Source: JANQUM01 sp047630355
Lineage (GTDB): Bacteria; Bacteroidota; Bacteroidia; Cytophagales; Spirosomataceae
Length of the DNA: 7,445 nucleotides
Reading direction: 5' to 3'
Assembly: GCA_047630355.1 (NCBI GenBank)
Contig: JBLHXN010000154.1
Coordinates: 1 to 7,445 of the forward strand
Part shown: positions 1 through 6,147 of the stretch, piece by piece
How positions within the stretch are numbered: the stretch's first letter is position 1
Layout: every line of letters starts with the position of its first letter
The notes under the pieces: model-generated
The model's input: only the letters and a program-made list of their open reading frames with translations
Told to the model about the DNA's origin: nothing
Database searches by the model: none
Made by a program: the position numbers and the translations under genes

Positions 1-743
1 GCTCTATTGAACTGCCTTTGGGCTTGTGATTGCCCTTTTATGAGCTTGACGGGCGTATAAATATAGGTATTTTGTTCTTTCATTAGTCGTTGGTTCAATC
101 CCACATCTGCGTAGGCTTTATCAGCAAAAATAGCTTTACCTTCAAGTTTTGACAAGATGGGCCTGATTACCGCCAGGTCGTTTTCCGATGCGGGCGTTAT
201 GCTGACAAAGTTCATCAGAGGGATTGATTTTTGTACTTTTTGTGCCACCGTGTGCATTTTCACGCCGTAGTAGAATAGGTTTTTTGTCGAACAGAAACTC
301 TTGTAGGACAGTTCTGGGGTAACTTTGTCAGAACGATTTCCCGAACATAGGATGACCGGAAAAGAATCAACGAGTGTTATTTGTTGATTAATGCCCTTTA
401 CAATCCCTTCACGATCAATGCGTTCCAGTAATAATGGCAACAAAGATAAAATAGCGGAATCCAGGTTATTGAGTCGAGAATTAAAGTTCGGGTAGTTTGG
501 CAACTCGGGAAACCAACTCGCCATATAACGACATGCGTAATCGTGGATAGCACTTTTTTTATGCTTGTCCTCAAGTCTGCGACAGTAAAAATATATCGTC
601 AAAATCTCAGCATCAGTTATTTTCTTGTTTGCAGGGGCTAGATTTGGACTAAACCGTTGACAGTAAAAGGAAAGTTCCGTATCATAGCACTCGCAGAGGT
701 AAAAGTATAACTGGATAATTCTAATTCTCTCATAGTCAGTACT
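1..743 (-). CDS. IS982-like DDE transposase, C-terminus beyond window edge, start unresolved
   Basis: I translated the minus strand by hand. The frame is open from the stop at 746-744 to the window edge, about 247 codons. It would catalyse cut-and-paste movement of its insertion sequence. The visible protein has an N-terminal helical part (LYFYLCECYDTELSFYCQRF, then TDAEILTIYFYCRR) followed by the RNase H-like catalytic fold. The first catalytic Asp is in LVDSFPV (codon 368-366) and the second in FADKAYAD (codon 122-120). Between them lie YYGVKMHTV and the SITPASENDL block, where IS982-type enzymes have YFYGxKxH and TPxxxHD. The final catalytic Glu would lie beyond position 1. The first in-frame ATG (524-522) is too far downstream, since it would remove conserved N-terminal sequence. 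Near the frame's beginning only ATT or ATC codons could serve as starts. Transposase identity is secure; the IS982 assignment is from memory of the motifs and less certain. Confidence 0.85.
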
Positions 744-1042
744 TTAAATGTTTCGCAACACAAAGCTACTGACTTTTATACTCCTTACCTCTTGCTTAGC
801 ATCAACTCAATATTCGCATATACAGTAAGATTCGTACTGCCATCGTAATTAATTGCAGAGGGGTCAGGTTAAATAGTATGATTCACTAAATTGTGTTGGC
901 AACAAAACTACATCAGTCATTAGCTTTTACAAAATAATTTTGCAGAAAAGCAGATTTAAACGAATACTAAAGCATTAAATGCAGAAGTGCCACAAAGGAA
1001 AAGATCTTAAATATTCACAGCTAAGTAGGCCAGAGATGTTGC
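744..1042. other. Non-coding stretch between the insertion sequence and the tRNA terminator
   Basis: No coding region could be supported on either strand across roughly 300 bases. The left part (to about 864) is probably the upstream region of the insertion sequence. The right part holds only short inverted repeats, CAAAAT/ATTTTG at 930-942 and GCATT/AATGC at 972-982, neither followed by a T tract. I see no further RNA gene or recognisable gene remnant. Confidence 0.5.
761..768 (-). promoter_or_regulatory. Possible -7 box of the transposase promoter
   Basis: The minus strand reads TAGCTTTG here, an exact match to the Bacteroidota -7 consensus TAnnTTTG, placed about 20 bases before the transposase frame opens. 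No TTG is found 19 to 21 bases upstream, so the -33 half is missing or poor. If used, transcription would start near 755, and translation would then have to begin almost at the 5' end of the RNA. Confidence 0.3.
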
Positions 1043-1080
1043 AAAAAAAACACCCGACCAACTTGATCGGGTGTTTTTTG
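1043..1080 (-). terminator. Intrinsic terminator of tRNA-Arg
   Basis: The arms CACCCGA (1051-1057) and TCGGGTG (1067-1073) form a 7-base-pair GC-rich stem around a 9-base loop. Six A-T pairs (1045-1050 with 1074-1079) extend it. Read on the minus strand, it begins directly after the tRNA 3' end and finishes with an eight-T tract (complement of 1043-1050). Because the A and T runs flank the stem symmetrically, it could also stop plus-strand transcripts coming from the insertion-sequence side. Confidence 0.85.
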
Positions 1081-1154
1081 TGATCCCAGAACGATTCGAA
1101 CGTTCGGCCGCCTACTTAGAAGGTAGGTGCTCTATCCAGCTGAGCTATGGGACC
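1081..1154 (-). tRNA. tRNA-Arg (anticodon UCU)
   Basis: The 74-base minus-strand sequence folds into a full cloverleaf. The acceptor stem is GGTCCCA with TGGGATC (one G-T pair), followed by discriminator A. The D arm is GCTC/GAGC, the anticodon stem CCTAC/GTAGG, and the T arm GAACG/CGTTC with loop TTCGAAT. The anticodon loop is CTTCTAA, so the anticodon is TCT (UCU), reading the arginine codons AGA and probably AGG. The variable region is five bases (CGGCC). The terminal CCA is not encoded, because CAA follows the discriminator, so CCA must be added by nucleotidyltransferase. A promoter lies upstream at 1172-1201 and a terminator begins immediately downstream, so the gene appears to be a single-gene transcription unit. 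Confidence 0.97.
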
Positions 1155-1171
1155 TTTTTTGTTTTGGAATG

Positions 1172-1201
1172 CAAATTTACAGCTTTTTTATTACTCAGCA
1201 A
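1172..1201 (-). promoter_or_regulatory. Bacteroidota-type promoter of tRNA-Arg
   Basis: On the minus strand TTG (1201-1199) is separated by exactly 19 bases from TAAATTTG (1179-1172), which matches TAnnTTTG in every fixed position. Spacing and both elements agree with the primary sigma-factor promoter of Bacteroidota. The expected start of transcription is about 10 bases before the tRNA 5' end at 1154. Confidence 0.75.
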
Positions 1202-1255
1202 TAAGATTCACTAATATGTTTCGGTATCTCTTATTGAATAGTACAGAAATAAAAA

Positions 1256-1277
1256 AATTTAATCACTTGATTAAATT
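1256..1277. promoter_or_regulatory. Perfect inverted repeat, candidate TetR operator
   Basis: The arms AATTTAATCA (1256-1265) and TGATTAAATT (1268-1277) are exact reverse complements around a CT centre. The repeat lies about 58 bases before the GTG start of the TetR-type gene, next to a possible -33 TTG at 1280-1282. TetR proteins bind as dimers to palindromes of about this size, usually in front of their own gene. No T tract follows, so a terminator is unlikely. A related site occurs at 2016-2033. Assignment to this regulator is inference from position and symmetry. Confidence 0.55.
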
Positions 1278-1279
1278 AA

Positions 1280-1310
1280 TTGTTTAATTCTAAAATTATG
1301 TCTTACTTTG
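1280..1310 (+). promoter_or_regulatory. Possible promoter of the tetR-type gene
   Basis: TTG at 1280-1282 is followed after 20 bases by TTACTTTG (1303-1310), which matches the TAnnTTTG box except for its second base. The spacing suits the Bacteroidota consensus, and the box ends 25 bases before the GTG start. The inverted repeat at 1256-1277 abuts the -33 element, so a bound repressor would block polymerase. Confidence 0.4.
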
Positions 1311-1335
1311 TTCCACAAACGCAGGTCTAATATTC

Positions 1336-1965
1336 GTGGCAAAGAAGCAAACAAGAGTAGAAACCAATCCAAGCACTGAGGAAAAAATCAAAGCAGCGGC
1401 TCGTATCATTTTCCATAAAAAAGGATTTTCCGGAACCCGGACACGGGATATTGCCGAAGAAGCAAACATTAACCTGGCGTTACTTAATTACTATTTCCGA
1501 AGTAAGGAAAAGTTGTTTCAGCTGATAATGATGGAGGATGTAAAGTTCTTCCTGGAGTCCGTATCAATAAATTTCAACGATGAAAAAACATCATTTGATG
1601 AAAAAATAGACCGAATTGTATCAGGATACATTGATATGTTAATAAAACAACCACACATACCAATCTTTGTACTGAGTGAGCTTAGAAGCAACCCCGATAG
1701 GTTTATCACGAATGTGGGCGTGAAAGACATGATTATGAATTCCGTATTTTTGAAACAATTTATGGAGGTTGCTCAAAGCGGAAAAATCAAGGTTATAAAT
1801 CCTATTCATTTAATTATGAACCTTATTAGTATGACAGTTTTTCCTTTTGTTGCGTCTCCTGTTCTCAAAAATGGCTTCGGTATGAACGACGAGAATTTTA
1901 ATGAATTAATGAACGAAAGAAAGACATTGATTCCTGAATGGATTAAACAAATGATATACATTTAG
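1336..1965 (+). CDS. TetR/AcrR-family transcriptional regulator
   Basis: This 209-residue protein has the normal size and layout of a TetR repressor. The N-terminal DNA-binding domain spans about residues 17-62. Its helix-turn-helix is TRDIAEEANINLALLNYYF (36-54), followed by the typical RSKEKLF. The remaining residues, about 70-209, form the helical ligand-binding and dimerisation part, which has no diagnostic motif beyond the IPIFVLSELRSNPDRF segment seen in many efflux-linked TetR proteins. The start is GTG at 1336: no in-frame ATG lies between it and the upstream stop at 1291-1293, and starting later would cut into the binding domain. It sits directly before the exporter genes in the same direction, but a terminator-like stretch separates them. 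By analogy with CecR (YbiH), which sits beside ybhGFSR in enterobacteria, it probably represses itself and the exporter and is released by a small molecule. The ligand is unknown. Confidence 0.93.
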   Translation: MAKKQTRVETNPSTEEKIKAAARIIFHKKGFSGTRTRDIAEEANINLALLNYYFRSKEKLFQLIMMEDVKFFLESVSINFNDEKTSFDEKIDRIVSGYIDMLIKQPHIPIFVLSELRSNPDRFITNVGVKDMIMNSVFLKQFMEVAQSGKIKVINPIHLIMNLISMTVFPFVASPVLKNGFGMNDENFNELMNERKTLIPEWIKQMIYI

Positions 1966-1966
1966 C

Positions 1967-2007
1967 AACGGCACTTTTTTGTGCAGAATCCCGTTCGGGT
2001 TTTTTTT
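1967..2007 (+). terminator. Probable terminator after the tetR-type gene
   Basis: Immediately after the stop codon the sequence can form GCAC (1971-1974)/GTGC (1981-1984) around six T, then CCC (1990-1992)/GGG (1997-1999) around GTTC, followed by eight T (2000-2007). AACGG (1967-1971) can instead pair with CCGTT (1991-1995). Each stem is short, but the eight-T run right after the last stem argues for termination. Some read-through into the exporter operon is possible. Confidence 0.5.
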
Positions 2008-2015
2008 GGACATAA

Positions 2016-2033
2016 GTTAATCAAACGTTTAAA
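2016..2033. promoter_or_regulatory. Second operator-like site, before the exporter operon
   Basis: The left half GTTAATCA and right half CGTTTAAA match the 18-base core of the repeat at 1258-1275 at 13 of 18 positions, including TTAATCA exactly. The inverted symmetry is imperfect (5 of 8). It lies 18 bases before the tolC-type start codon, between a possible -33 TTTGG (2005-2009) and a poor -7 region around 2029-2036. This is where a repressor of the operon would be expected. Because the region is AT-rich, part of the match may be chance. Confidence 0.35.
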
Positions 2034-2050
2034 TCGAATAATTAAAATAC

Positions 2051-3352
2051 ATGAATAAATTCGCTTCGAAATTTCATCCGTCAAAGCTACGCGAGGTCAC
2101 AAAAATTCTAAGTTTAAATTTACTTCTGATGTTGATTTGTACCTCAACGGTCTCCGCTCAACTTACGTTGGAGGAATGTTATCAAAAGGCACGGACAAAT
2201 TACCCGCTGCTCAAACGCTCGACCTTAATCGAACAAACCAAGCAGCTATCTGTCAAAAATATCTCGAAAGGCTACTTACCCCAAATCAATATCAACGGTC
2301 AGGCTACCTATCAGTCTGATGTCACGACGTTGCCAATTTCTTTGCCAAACACTGAAATTCCGACTATCAGTAAGGATCAGTACAAGGTTTACGGCGAAGT
2401 TGTGCAACCGCTCACTAACGGTGCTTACCTAAAACCTCAGAAACAACTCGCCGAAGCAAATTCCATTATTGAGAAACAGCAACTGGAAACCGATTTGTAC
2501 CAATTGAAAGAGCGGATAAATCAACTATTTTTCGGGATTTTACTAATTGACGAGCAACTCATTCAAACACAATTAATCAAGAGCGAACTTGAAGCCAATA
2601 TTGAGAAAGTGGAAGCGGCGATTTTGAACGGTACGGCAATTCGGAATAATGCCGATTTATTAACCGCCGAAGTACTAAATCTAAATCAACGTTTAACGGA
2701 AATGAAATCGCAGCGGAGAGCACTTGTAGAAATGCTCGGCTTTTTCATTAATCAAGAAATTAGCCATACAGCGACATTTCAACGACCCGATAACCAATCT
2801 ATTGATACAAAATCAAACCGTCCTGAATTAAAATTATTTAATGCTCAAAAGCAGATATTCGCCATTCAGAACAGCCTGTTGCAAGCTGATAAAAAGCCTA
2901 AACTGAGCCTGTTTTTACAGACGGGTTACGGCCGTCCGGCGTTGAATTTCCTGAATAACGACTTTGACTTTTATTACCTCGGCGGGCTGCGGTTAAACTG
3001 GAATATTTCATCTTTCTACACGGCTAAAAATAGCCAACAATTAATAAATATCAAGCAGCAAAATATTGAAATTCAGGAAGAAACGTTTCTGTTCAATACC
3101 AACGTGGCCGCAACACAACAAAGTAATGAAATCAATAAATTTCAGGAATTACTAAACAGCGACGATGAGTTGGTAACGCTACGAACGAAAATCAAAAATC
3201 GGGCAAACGAACAACTTACAAACGGACTGATTACCACAACAGATTATCTGTCTTTTGTCACTGCCCAAGATAAAGCAAAGCAAGCAAAAATTCTGCACGA
3301 AATACAACTATTAATGGCTCAGTACGCCCTCAAAATAACCACGGGAAATTGA
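2051..3352 (+). CDS. TolC-family outer-membrane efflux channel
   Basis: This 433-residue protein is an outer-membrane efflux protein (OEP) that would form the trimeric exit duct. Residues 1-36 look like a signal peptide with a basic start, the hydrophobic stretch ILSLNLLLMLIC, and a signal peptidase I site after VSA. The mature part begins QLTLEECYQKA, the usual opening helix of the family. Beta-barrel strands are likely at 77-121 (PQININGQATYQ, YKVYGEVVQPL) and 283-322 (PKLSLFLQTGYGRP, YYLGGLRLNWNIS), with long helices between. The internal duplication typical of TolC shows as NGTAIRNNADLL...AE at 193-207 and NGLITTTDYL...AQ at 391-406. The length is slightly under that of E. coli TolC. It leads the exporter genes, 61 bases before the adaptor gene, so the locus carries its own channel. 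No Shine-Dalgarno sequence is visible; the A-rich leader is normal for Bacteroidota. Confidence 0.92.
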   Translation: MNKFASKFHPSKLREVTKILSLNLLLMLICTSTVSAQLTLEECYQKARTNYPLLKRSTLIEQTKQLSVKNISKGYLPQININGQATYQSDVTTLPISLPNTEIPTISKDQYKVYGEVVQPLTNGAYLKPQKQLAEANSIIEKQQLETDLYQLKERINQLFFGILLIDEQLIQTQLIKSELEANIEKVEAAILNGTAIRNNADLLTAEVLNLNQRLTEMKSQRRALVEMLGFFINQEISHTATFQRPDNQSIDTKSNRPELKLFNAQKQIFAIQNSLLQADKKPKLSLFLQTGYGRPALNFLNNDFDFYYLGGLRLNWNISSFYTAKNSQQLINIKQQNIEIQEETFLFNTNVAATQQSNEINKFQELLNSDDELVTLRTKIKNRANEQLTNGLITTTDYLSFVTAQDKAKQAKILHEIQLLMAQYALKITTGN

Positions 3353-3413
3353 GCTATATATCGAATATCAACCGTAGTTCTTAAATCATTAAACAATCGA
3401 AATTCCTCGCGAA

Positions 3414-4424
3414 ATGAAACGAATAAAACCACCACAATTGACACTTATACTGCTTACTGTAAGTACATTGCAATTTACTACATCCTGCGATACTGATAAA
3501 AAAAACTTCGATGCCTCGGGTTCGTTTGAAGCCGTAGAACGCATCATTAGTGCCGAGGCAATGGGTGAAATAACAGCACTCAATATTGAAGAAGGTCAAA
3601 CCCTCCAAGCCGCTACAACTATCGGGCAAATTGACGTTTCGATACTCGAAATTCAGGCAGAACAAGTAGAAGCTAGCATCTCGGCAATTAAACAAAAAAC
3701 GGGCGAAGCAGCTCCGCAGGTAAACGTGCTGAAAGCTCAATTAGTCACGCAGAAAGAACAAGTGGCTTCGTTAAATCAGCAACTATCGGTACTCAATAAA
3801 GAAGTTAACCGTTTCACAAAATTGGTAGCTGCCGAAGCCGCCCCAAAAAAGCAGTTAGATGACCTGGTGGGGCAGCAGTCCGTTTTGCAAAAACAGTTGA
3901 AATCAACAAGTTCGCAATCTGACGTGATTCAGCAGCAAATTTTGGCAGCAACCCGTAACGTTTCGTTGCAAAACCGGGCAGTTTTGAGCGAAGTAGAACC
4001 CGCAAAAAAGCGTCTCGCGTTGATTCAAAAACAAATCGAAGACGGAGTCATTATCAATGAATACCCCGGCACGGTTGTCACGAAATATGCGTATAACGGC
4101 GAGTTCACTTCTATCGGGAAACCGTTGTACAAAATTGCCAATCTATCAACCATGACTTTGAGAGCTTATATATCTGGAAATCAGCTACCTAACGTAAAAT
4201 TAAATCAACAAGTTAACGTCCAAACCGACGACGGAAACGGCGGAATGAGACAAACCACGGGCGAGGTAATTTGGATAAACAGCAAGGCTGAATTTACCCC
4301 AAAAACCATTCAAACCAAAGACGAACGAGCGAACCAAGTATATGCCGTCAAAATCAACGTACTGAACCCAGACGGTGCGTATAAAATTGGCATGTACGGA
4401 GAAGTTGTATTTGAGAAAAAGTAA
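3414..4424 (+). CDS. HlyD/YbhG-type periplasmic adaptor, predicted lipoprotein
   Basis: This 336-residue membrane-fusion protein would bridge the inner-membrane pump to the TolC channel. The N-terminus has basic residues, a hydrophobic run (9-21) and FTTSC, so Cys25 is a likely lipidation site in place of a transmembrane anchor. Residues about 38-74 form the first half of the biotinyl-lipoyl-like domain (ERIISAEAMGEITALNIEEGQTL), and about 211-243 the second half (VIINEYPGTVVTKYAYNGEF). Between them lies a long helical hairpin, about 76-210, rich in Q, A, L and K. A beta-barrel follows to the end. At the hairpin tip, RFTKLVAAEAAPKKQLDD keeps Arg133 and Leu137 of the RLS motif that contacts TolC, but has Pro144 in place of Ser. 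The ATPase gene starts 30 bases downstream. YbhG is the closest well-known analogue by context; I have not compared the sequences directly. Confidence 0.92.
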   Translation: MKRIKPPQLTLILLTVSTLQFTTSCDTDKKNFDASGSFEAVERIISAEAMGEITALNIEEGQTLQAATTIGQIDVSILEIQAEQVEASISAIKQKTGEAAPQVNVLKAQLVTQKEQVASLNQQLSVLNKEVNRFTKLVAAEAAPKKQLDDLVGQQSVLQKQLKSTSSQSDVIQQQILAATRNVSLQNRAVLSEVEPAKKRLALIQKQIEDGVIINEYPGTVVTKYAYNGEFTSIGKPLYKIANLSTMTLRAYISGNQLPNVKLNQQVNVQTDDGNGGMRQTTGEVIWINSKAEFTPKTIQTKDERANQVYAVKINVLNPDGAYKIGMYGEVVFEKK

Positions 4425-4454
4425 AATTGTCTACGCTGCATTTCCAGTCAAAAA

Positions 4455-5366
4455 ATGGTAACACTTCAAAACATACGAAAAACCTACAATAAAGGCGAAA
4501 CCATTGCCGTGGACGACGTATCGTTTTCGGTGGAAAAAGGAGAATTATTTGGGTTAATTGGAGCGGACGGAGCGGGAAAATCCACCATTTTCCGAATGCT
4601 GACTACCCTCCTCTTACCTGATTCGGGCGTGGCTTCTGTTGACGGACTCGATATCGTTTCAGGATTTAAAGAAATCCGCAAAAGGGTTGGTTATATGCCG
4701 GGTAAGTTTTCACTTTACCAAGATTTGACCGTCGAAGAAAACCTCAACTTCTTTGCTACTATTTTCGGAACAACCATCAAAGAAAATTACGACCTGATAA
4801 AAGACATCTACGTTCAAATTGAGCCATTTAAGACACGGAGAGCGGGTAAATTATCCGGCGGAATGAAGCAAAAACTGGCATTGTGCTGTGCCTTGATTCA
4901 CCGACCAACTATTCTGTTTTTAGACGAACCCACTACGGGCGTTGATACCGTTTCCCGAAAAGAGTTTTGGGTAATGCTCAAACGCCTGAAGAGTGAAGGA
5001 ATCACAATTCTCGTTTCCACACCTTATATGGACGAAGCAACGCTCTGCGAACGCATCGCCCTGATTCAAAATGGCAAAATACTATCCATTGATACGCCAG
5101 ATAAAATCATTGATGCTTACCCTGATAGGCTTTTTGCCATCAAAGCCGAAAATATGAGTAAATTATTGAACGACCTCCAGGTATCAAGTGTAGTAAAGAG
5201 TTGTAATTCATTCGGAGAACTTCATCACATCTCATTTAAAAGTGACGATGAAAATTCGTCAATCAAGCTCATTCAAGAGCTTAATAATAAGCAATATAAA
5301 AACATTGAACTTAAAGAAATCCGCCCGACTATCGAAGATTGCTTCATAGAATTAATGGAAAGTTAA
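4455..5366 (+). CDS. ABC transporter ATPase, YbhF N-half type, with altered Q- and H-loops
   Basis: This 303-residue cytoplasmic ATPase would energise the ABC-2 exporter. Visible motifs are Walker A GADGAGKST (36-44), signature LSGGMKQ (133-139), Walker B TILFLDEP (152-159) with catalytic Glu158, and D-loop GVD (162-164). Two usual residues are replaced: the Q-loop reads YMPGKF, with Gly83 where Gln is normal, and the switch region reads VSTPYMDEA, with Pro190 where His is normal. A C-terminal extension of about 80 residues follows the catalytic domain. The gene starts 30 bases after the adaptor gene and ends 23 bases before a second ATPase gene. In enterobacterial YbhF two such domains are fused in one chain; here they are separate. 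The replacements suggest it works only as half of a heterodimer. ABC ATPase identity is certain; the pairing is inferred. Confidence 0.95.
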   Translation: MVTLQNIRKTYNKGETIAVDDVSFSVEKGELFGLIGADGAGKSTIFRMLTTLLLPDSGVASVDGLDIVSGFKEIRKRVGYMPGKFSLYQDLTVEENLNFFATIFGTTIKENYDLIKDIYVQIEPFKTRRAGKLSGGMKQKLALCCALIHRPTILFLDEPTTGVDTVSRKEFWVMLKRLKSEGITILVSTPYMDEATLCERIALIQNGKILSIDTPDKIIDAYPDRLFAIKAENMSKLLNDLQVSSVVKSCNSFGELHHISFKSDDENSSIKLIQELNNKQYKNIELKEIRPTIEDCFIELMES

Positions 5367-5389
5367 AACCGAAGTAATCGACAGAAAAT

Positions 5390-6130
5390 ATGAAAGAAAT
5401 CGTAATAAAAACTAATAAACTAACGAAGAAGTTCGGGGATTTCGTAGCAACAGATTCCATCACATTCGACGTATATAAGGGCGAAATATTTGGTTTTTTG
5501 GGGGCAAACGGAGCCGGAAAAACCACCGCCATGCGGATGCTCTGCGGTCTTTCAACGCCTTCGTCCGGCGAAGCCAACATAGCAGGATTCGACATTTATA
5601 AAGAAACCGAAAAAATCAAGCAACATATCGGTTATATGAGCCAAAAATTCTCGCTTTATGAAGACCTAACCATTGTAGAAAATATTCGTTTTTTTGGTGG
5701 AATTTATGGGTTAACCAACAAAGAAATAAAAGCCAAAAGTGAGCAACTCATAGAACAGCTTGGCTTGGGCAAAGAAGCTAAAAAATTGGTGGGTTCGCTG
5801 CCACTCGGCTGGAAGCAAAAACTGGCGTTTTCTGTTGCAATAATTCACGAACCAAAAATTGTATTTTTAGATGAACCCACGGGTGGTGTTGATCCCGTAA
5901 CCCGCCGGCAATTCTGGGATTTAATCTACGCCGCCGCCGATAGAGGTATCACCATTTTTGTAACAACACACTACATGGACGAAGCCGAATACTGCAACCG
6001 TATTTCGATGATGGTAGACGGAAAAATCAAAGCTTTGGACACGCCAACAAATCTTAAAGTAAAATTTAACGCCAGGTCCATGGACGACGTGTTTTTTGAA
6101 CTCGCACGCGGAGCGAAAAGAGGGGAATAA
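5390..6130 (+). CDS. ABC transporter ATPase, YbhF C-half type, with altered signature motif
   Basis: This 246-residue ATPase consists of little more than the nucleotide-binding domain. Walker A is GANGAGKTT (38-46), the Q-loop is YMSQKF with Gln85, Walker B is KIVFLDEP (156-163) with catalytic Glu162, the D-loop is GVD (166-168), and the H-switch is VTTHYMDEA with His194. The signature motif is LPLGWKQ (137-143) in place of LSGGQ, so the serine that contacts ATP across the dimer is absent. These features complement those of the preceding ATPase, which keeps the signature but lacks Gln and His. The C-terminus (MDDVFFELARG) is short and lacks the extension present in the partner. The gene lies 23 bases after that partner and 17 bases before the permease gene, so translation of the three is probably coupled. 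LPLGW-type signatures are familiar in the second half of YbhF-like proteins. Confidence 0.95.
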   Translation: MKEIVIKTNKLTKKFGDFVATDSITFDVYKGEIFGFLGANGAGKTTAMRMLCGLSTPSSGEANIAGFDIYKETEKIKQHIGYMSQKFSLYEDLTIVENIRFFGGIYGLTNKEIKAKSEQLIEQLGLGKEAKKLVGSLPLGWKQKLAFSVAIIHEPKIVFLDEPTGGVDPVTRRQFWDLIYAAADRGITIFVTTHYMDEAEYCNRISMMVDGKIKALDTPTNLKVKFNARSMDDVFFELARGAKRGE

Positions 6131-6147
6131 TTATAAACTGAAATAAG

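Larger units (their letters stand above)
1..864 (-). mobile_element. Insertion sequence, partial; right boundary tentative
   Basis: The transposase frame shows that an insertion sequence enters from the left edge. On the minus strand a sequence beginning ACCCCTCTGC starts at 864, about 120 bases upstream of the transposase frame. IS982-family ends commonly begin with AC and run into C-rich bases, so 864 is a candidate terminus. The opposite end is outside the window, so neither the terminal inverted repeat nor a target duplication can be checked. The presence of the element is firm; the boundary is a guess. Confidence 0.4.

Noticed and set aside
731..733. ATG on the minus strand as the transposase start.
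   Set aside because: Its frame meets a TAG after about 31 codons and encodes nothing like a transposase. The recognisable N-terminal helix is in another frame.
861..870. GGGTCAGGTT as an end of a REP-associated or IS200-like element.
   Set aside because: Similar GGGTCAGG strings occur near such elements in other bacteria, but no hairpin or tyrosine transposase is seen here. The IS982-end reading is simpler, though also unproven.
930..982. Short perfect inverted repeats CAAAAT/ATTTTG (930-942) and GCATT/AATGC (972-982).
   Set aside because: Arms of five or six bases are common by chance in AT-rich DNA. They have no T tract and no nearby gene start to regulate.
1021..1119. CTAAGTAGGC at 1021-1030 recurs as its reverse complement at 1110-1119 inside the tRNA anticodon arm.
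   Set aside because: It is only 10 bases, inverted rather than direct, and matches the middle of the tRNA rather than its 3' end, so it is not an attachment-site duplication. It is probably chance.
3381..4005. Open frames on the minus strand inside the adaptor gene (up to 119 codons).
   Set aside because: They lie antisense to a strongly supported gene and have no recognisable domain or plausible start context, so they are treated as by-products of its codon pattern.
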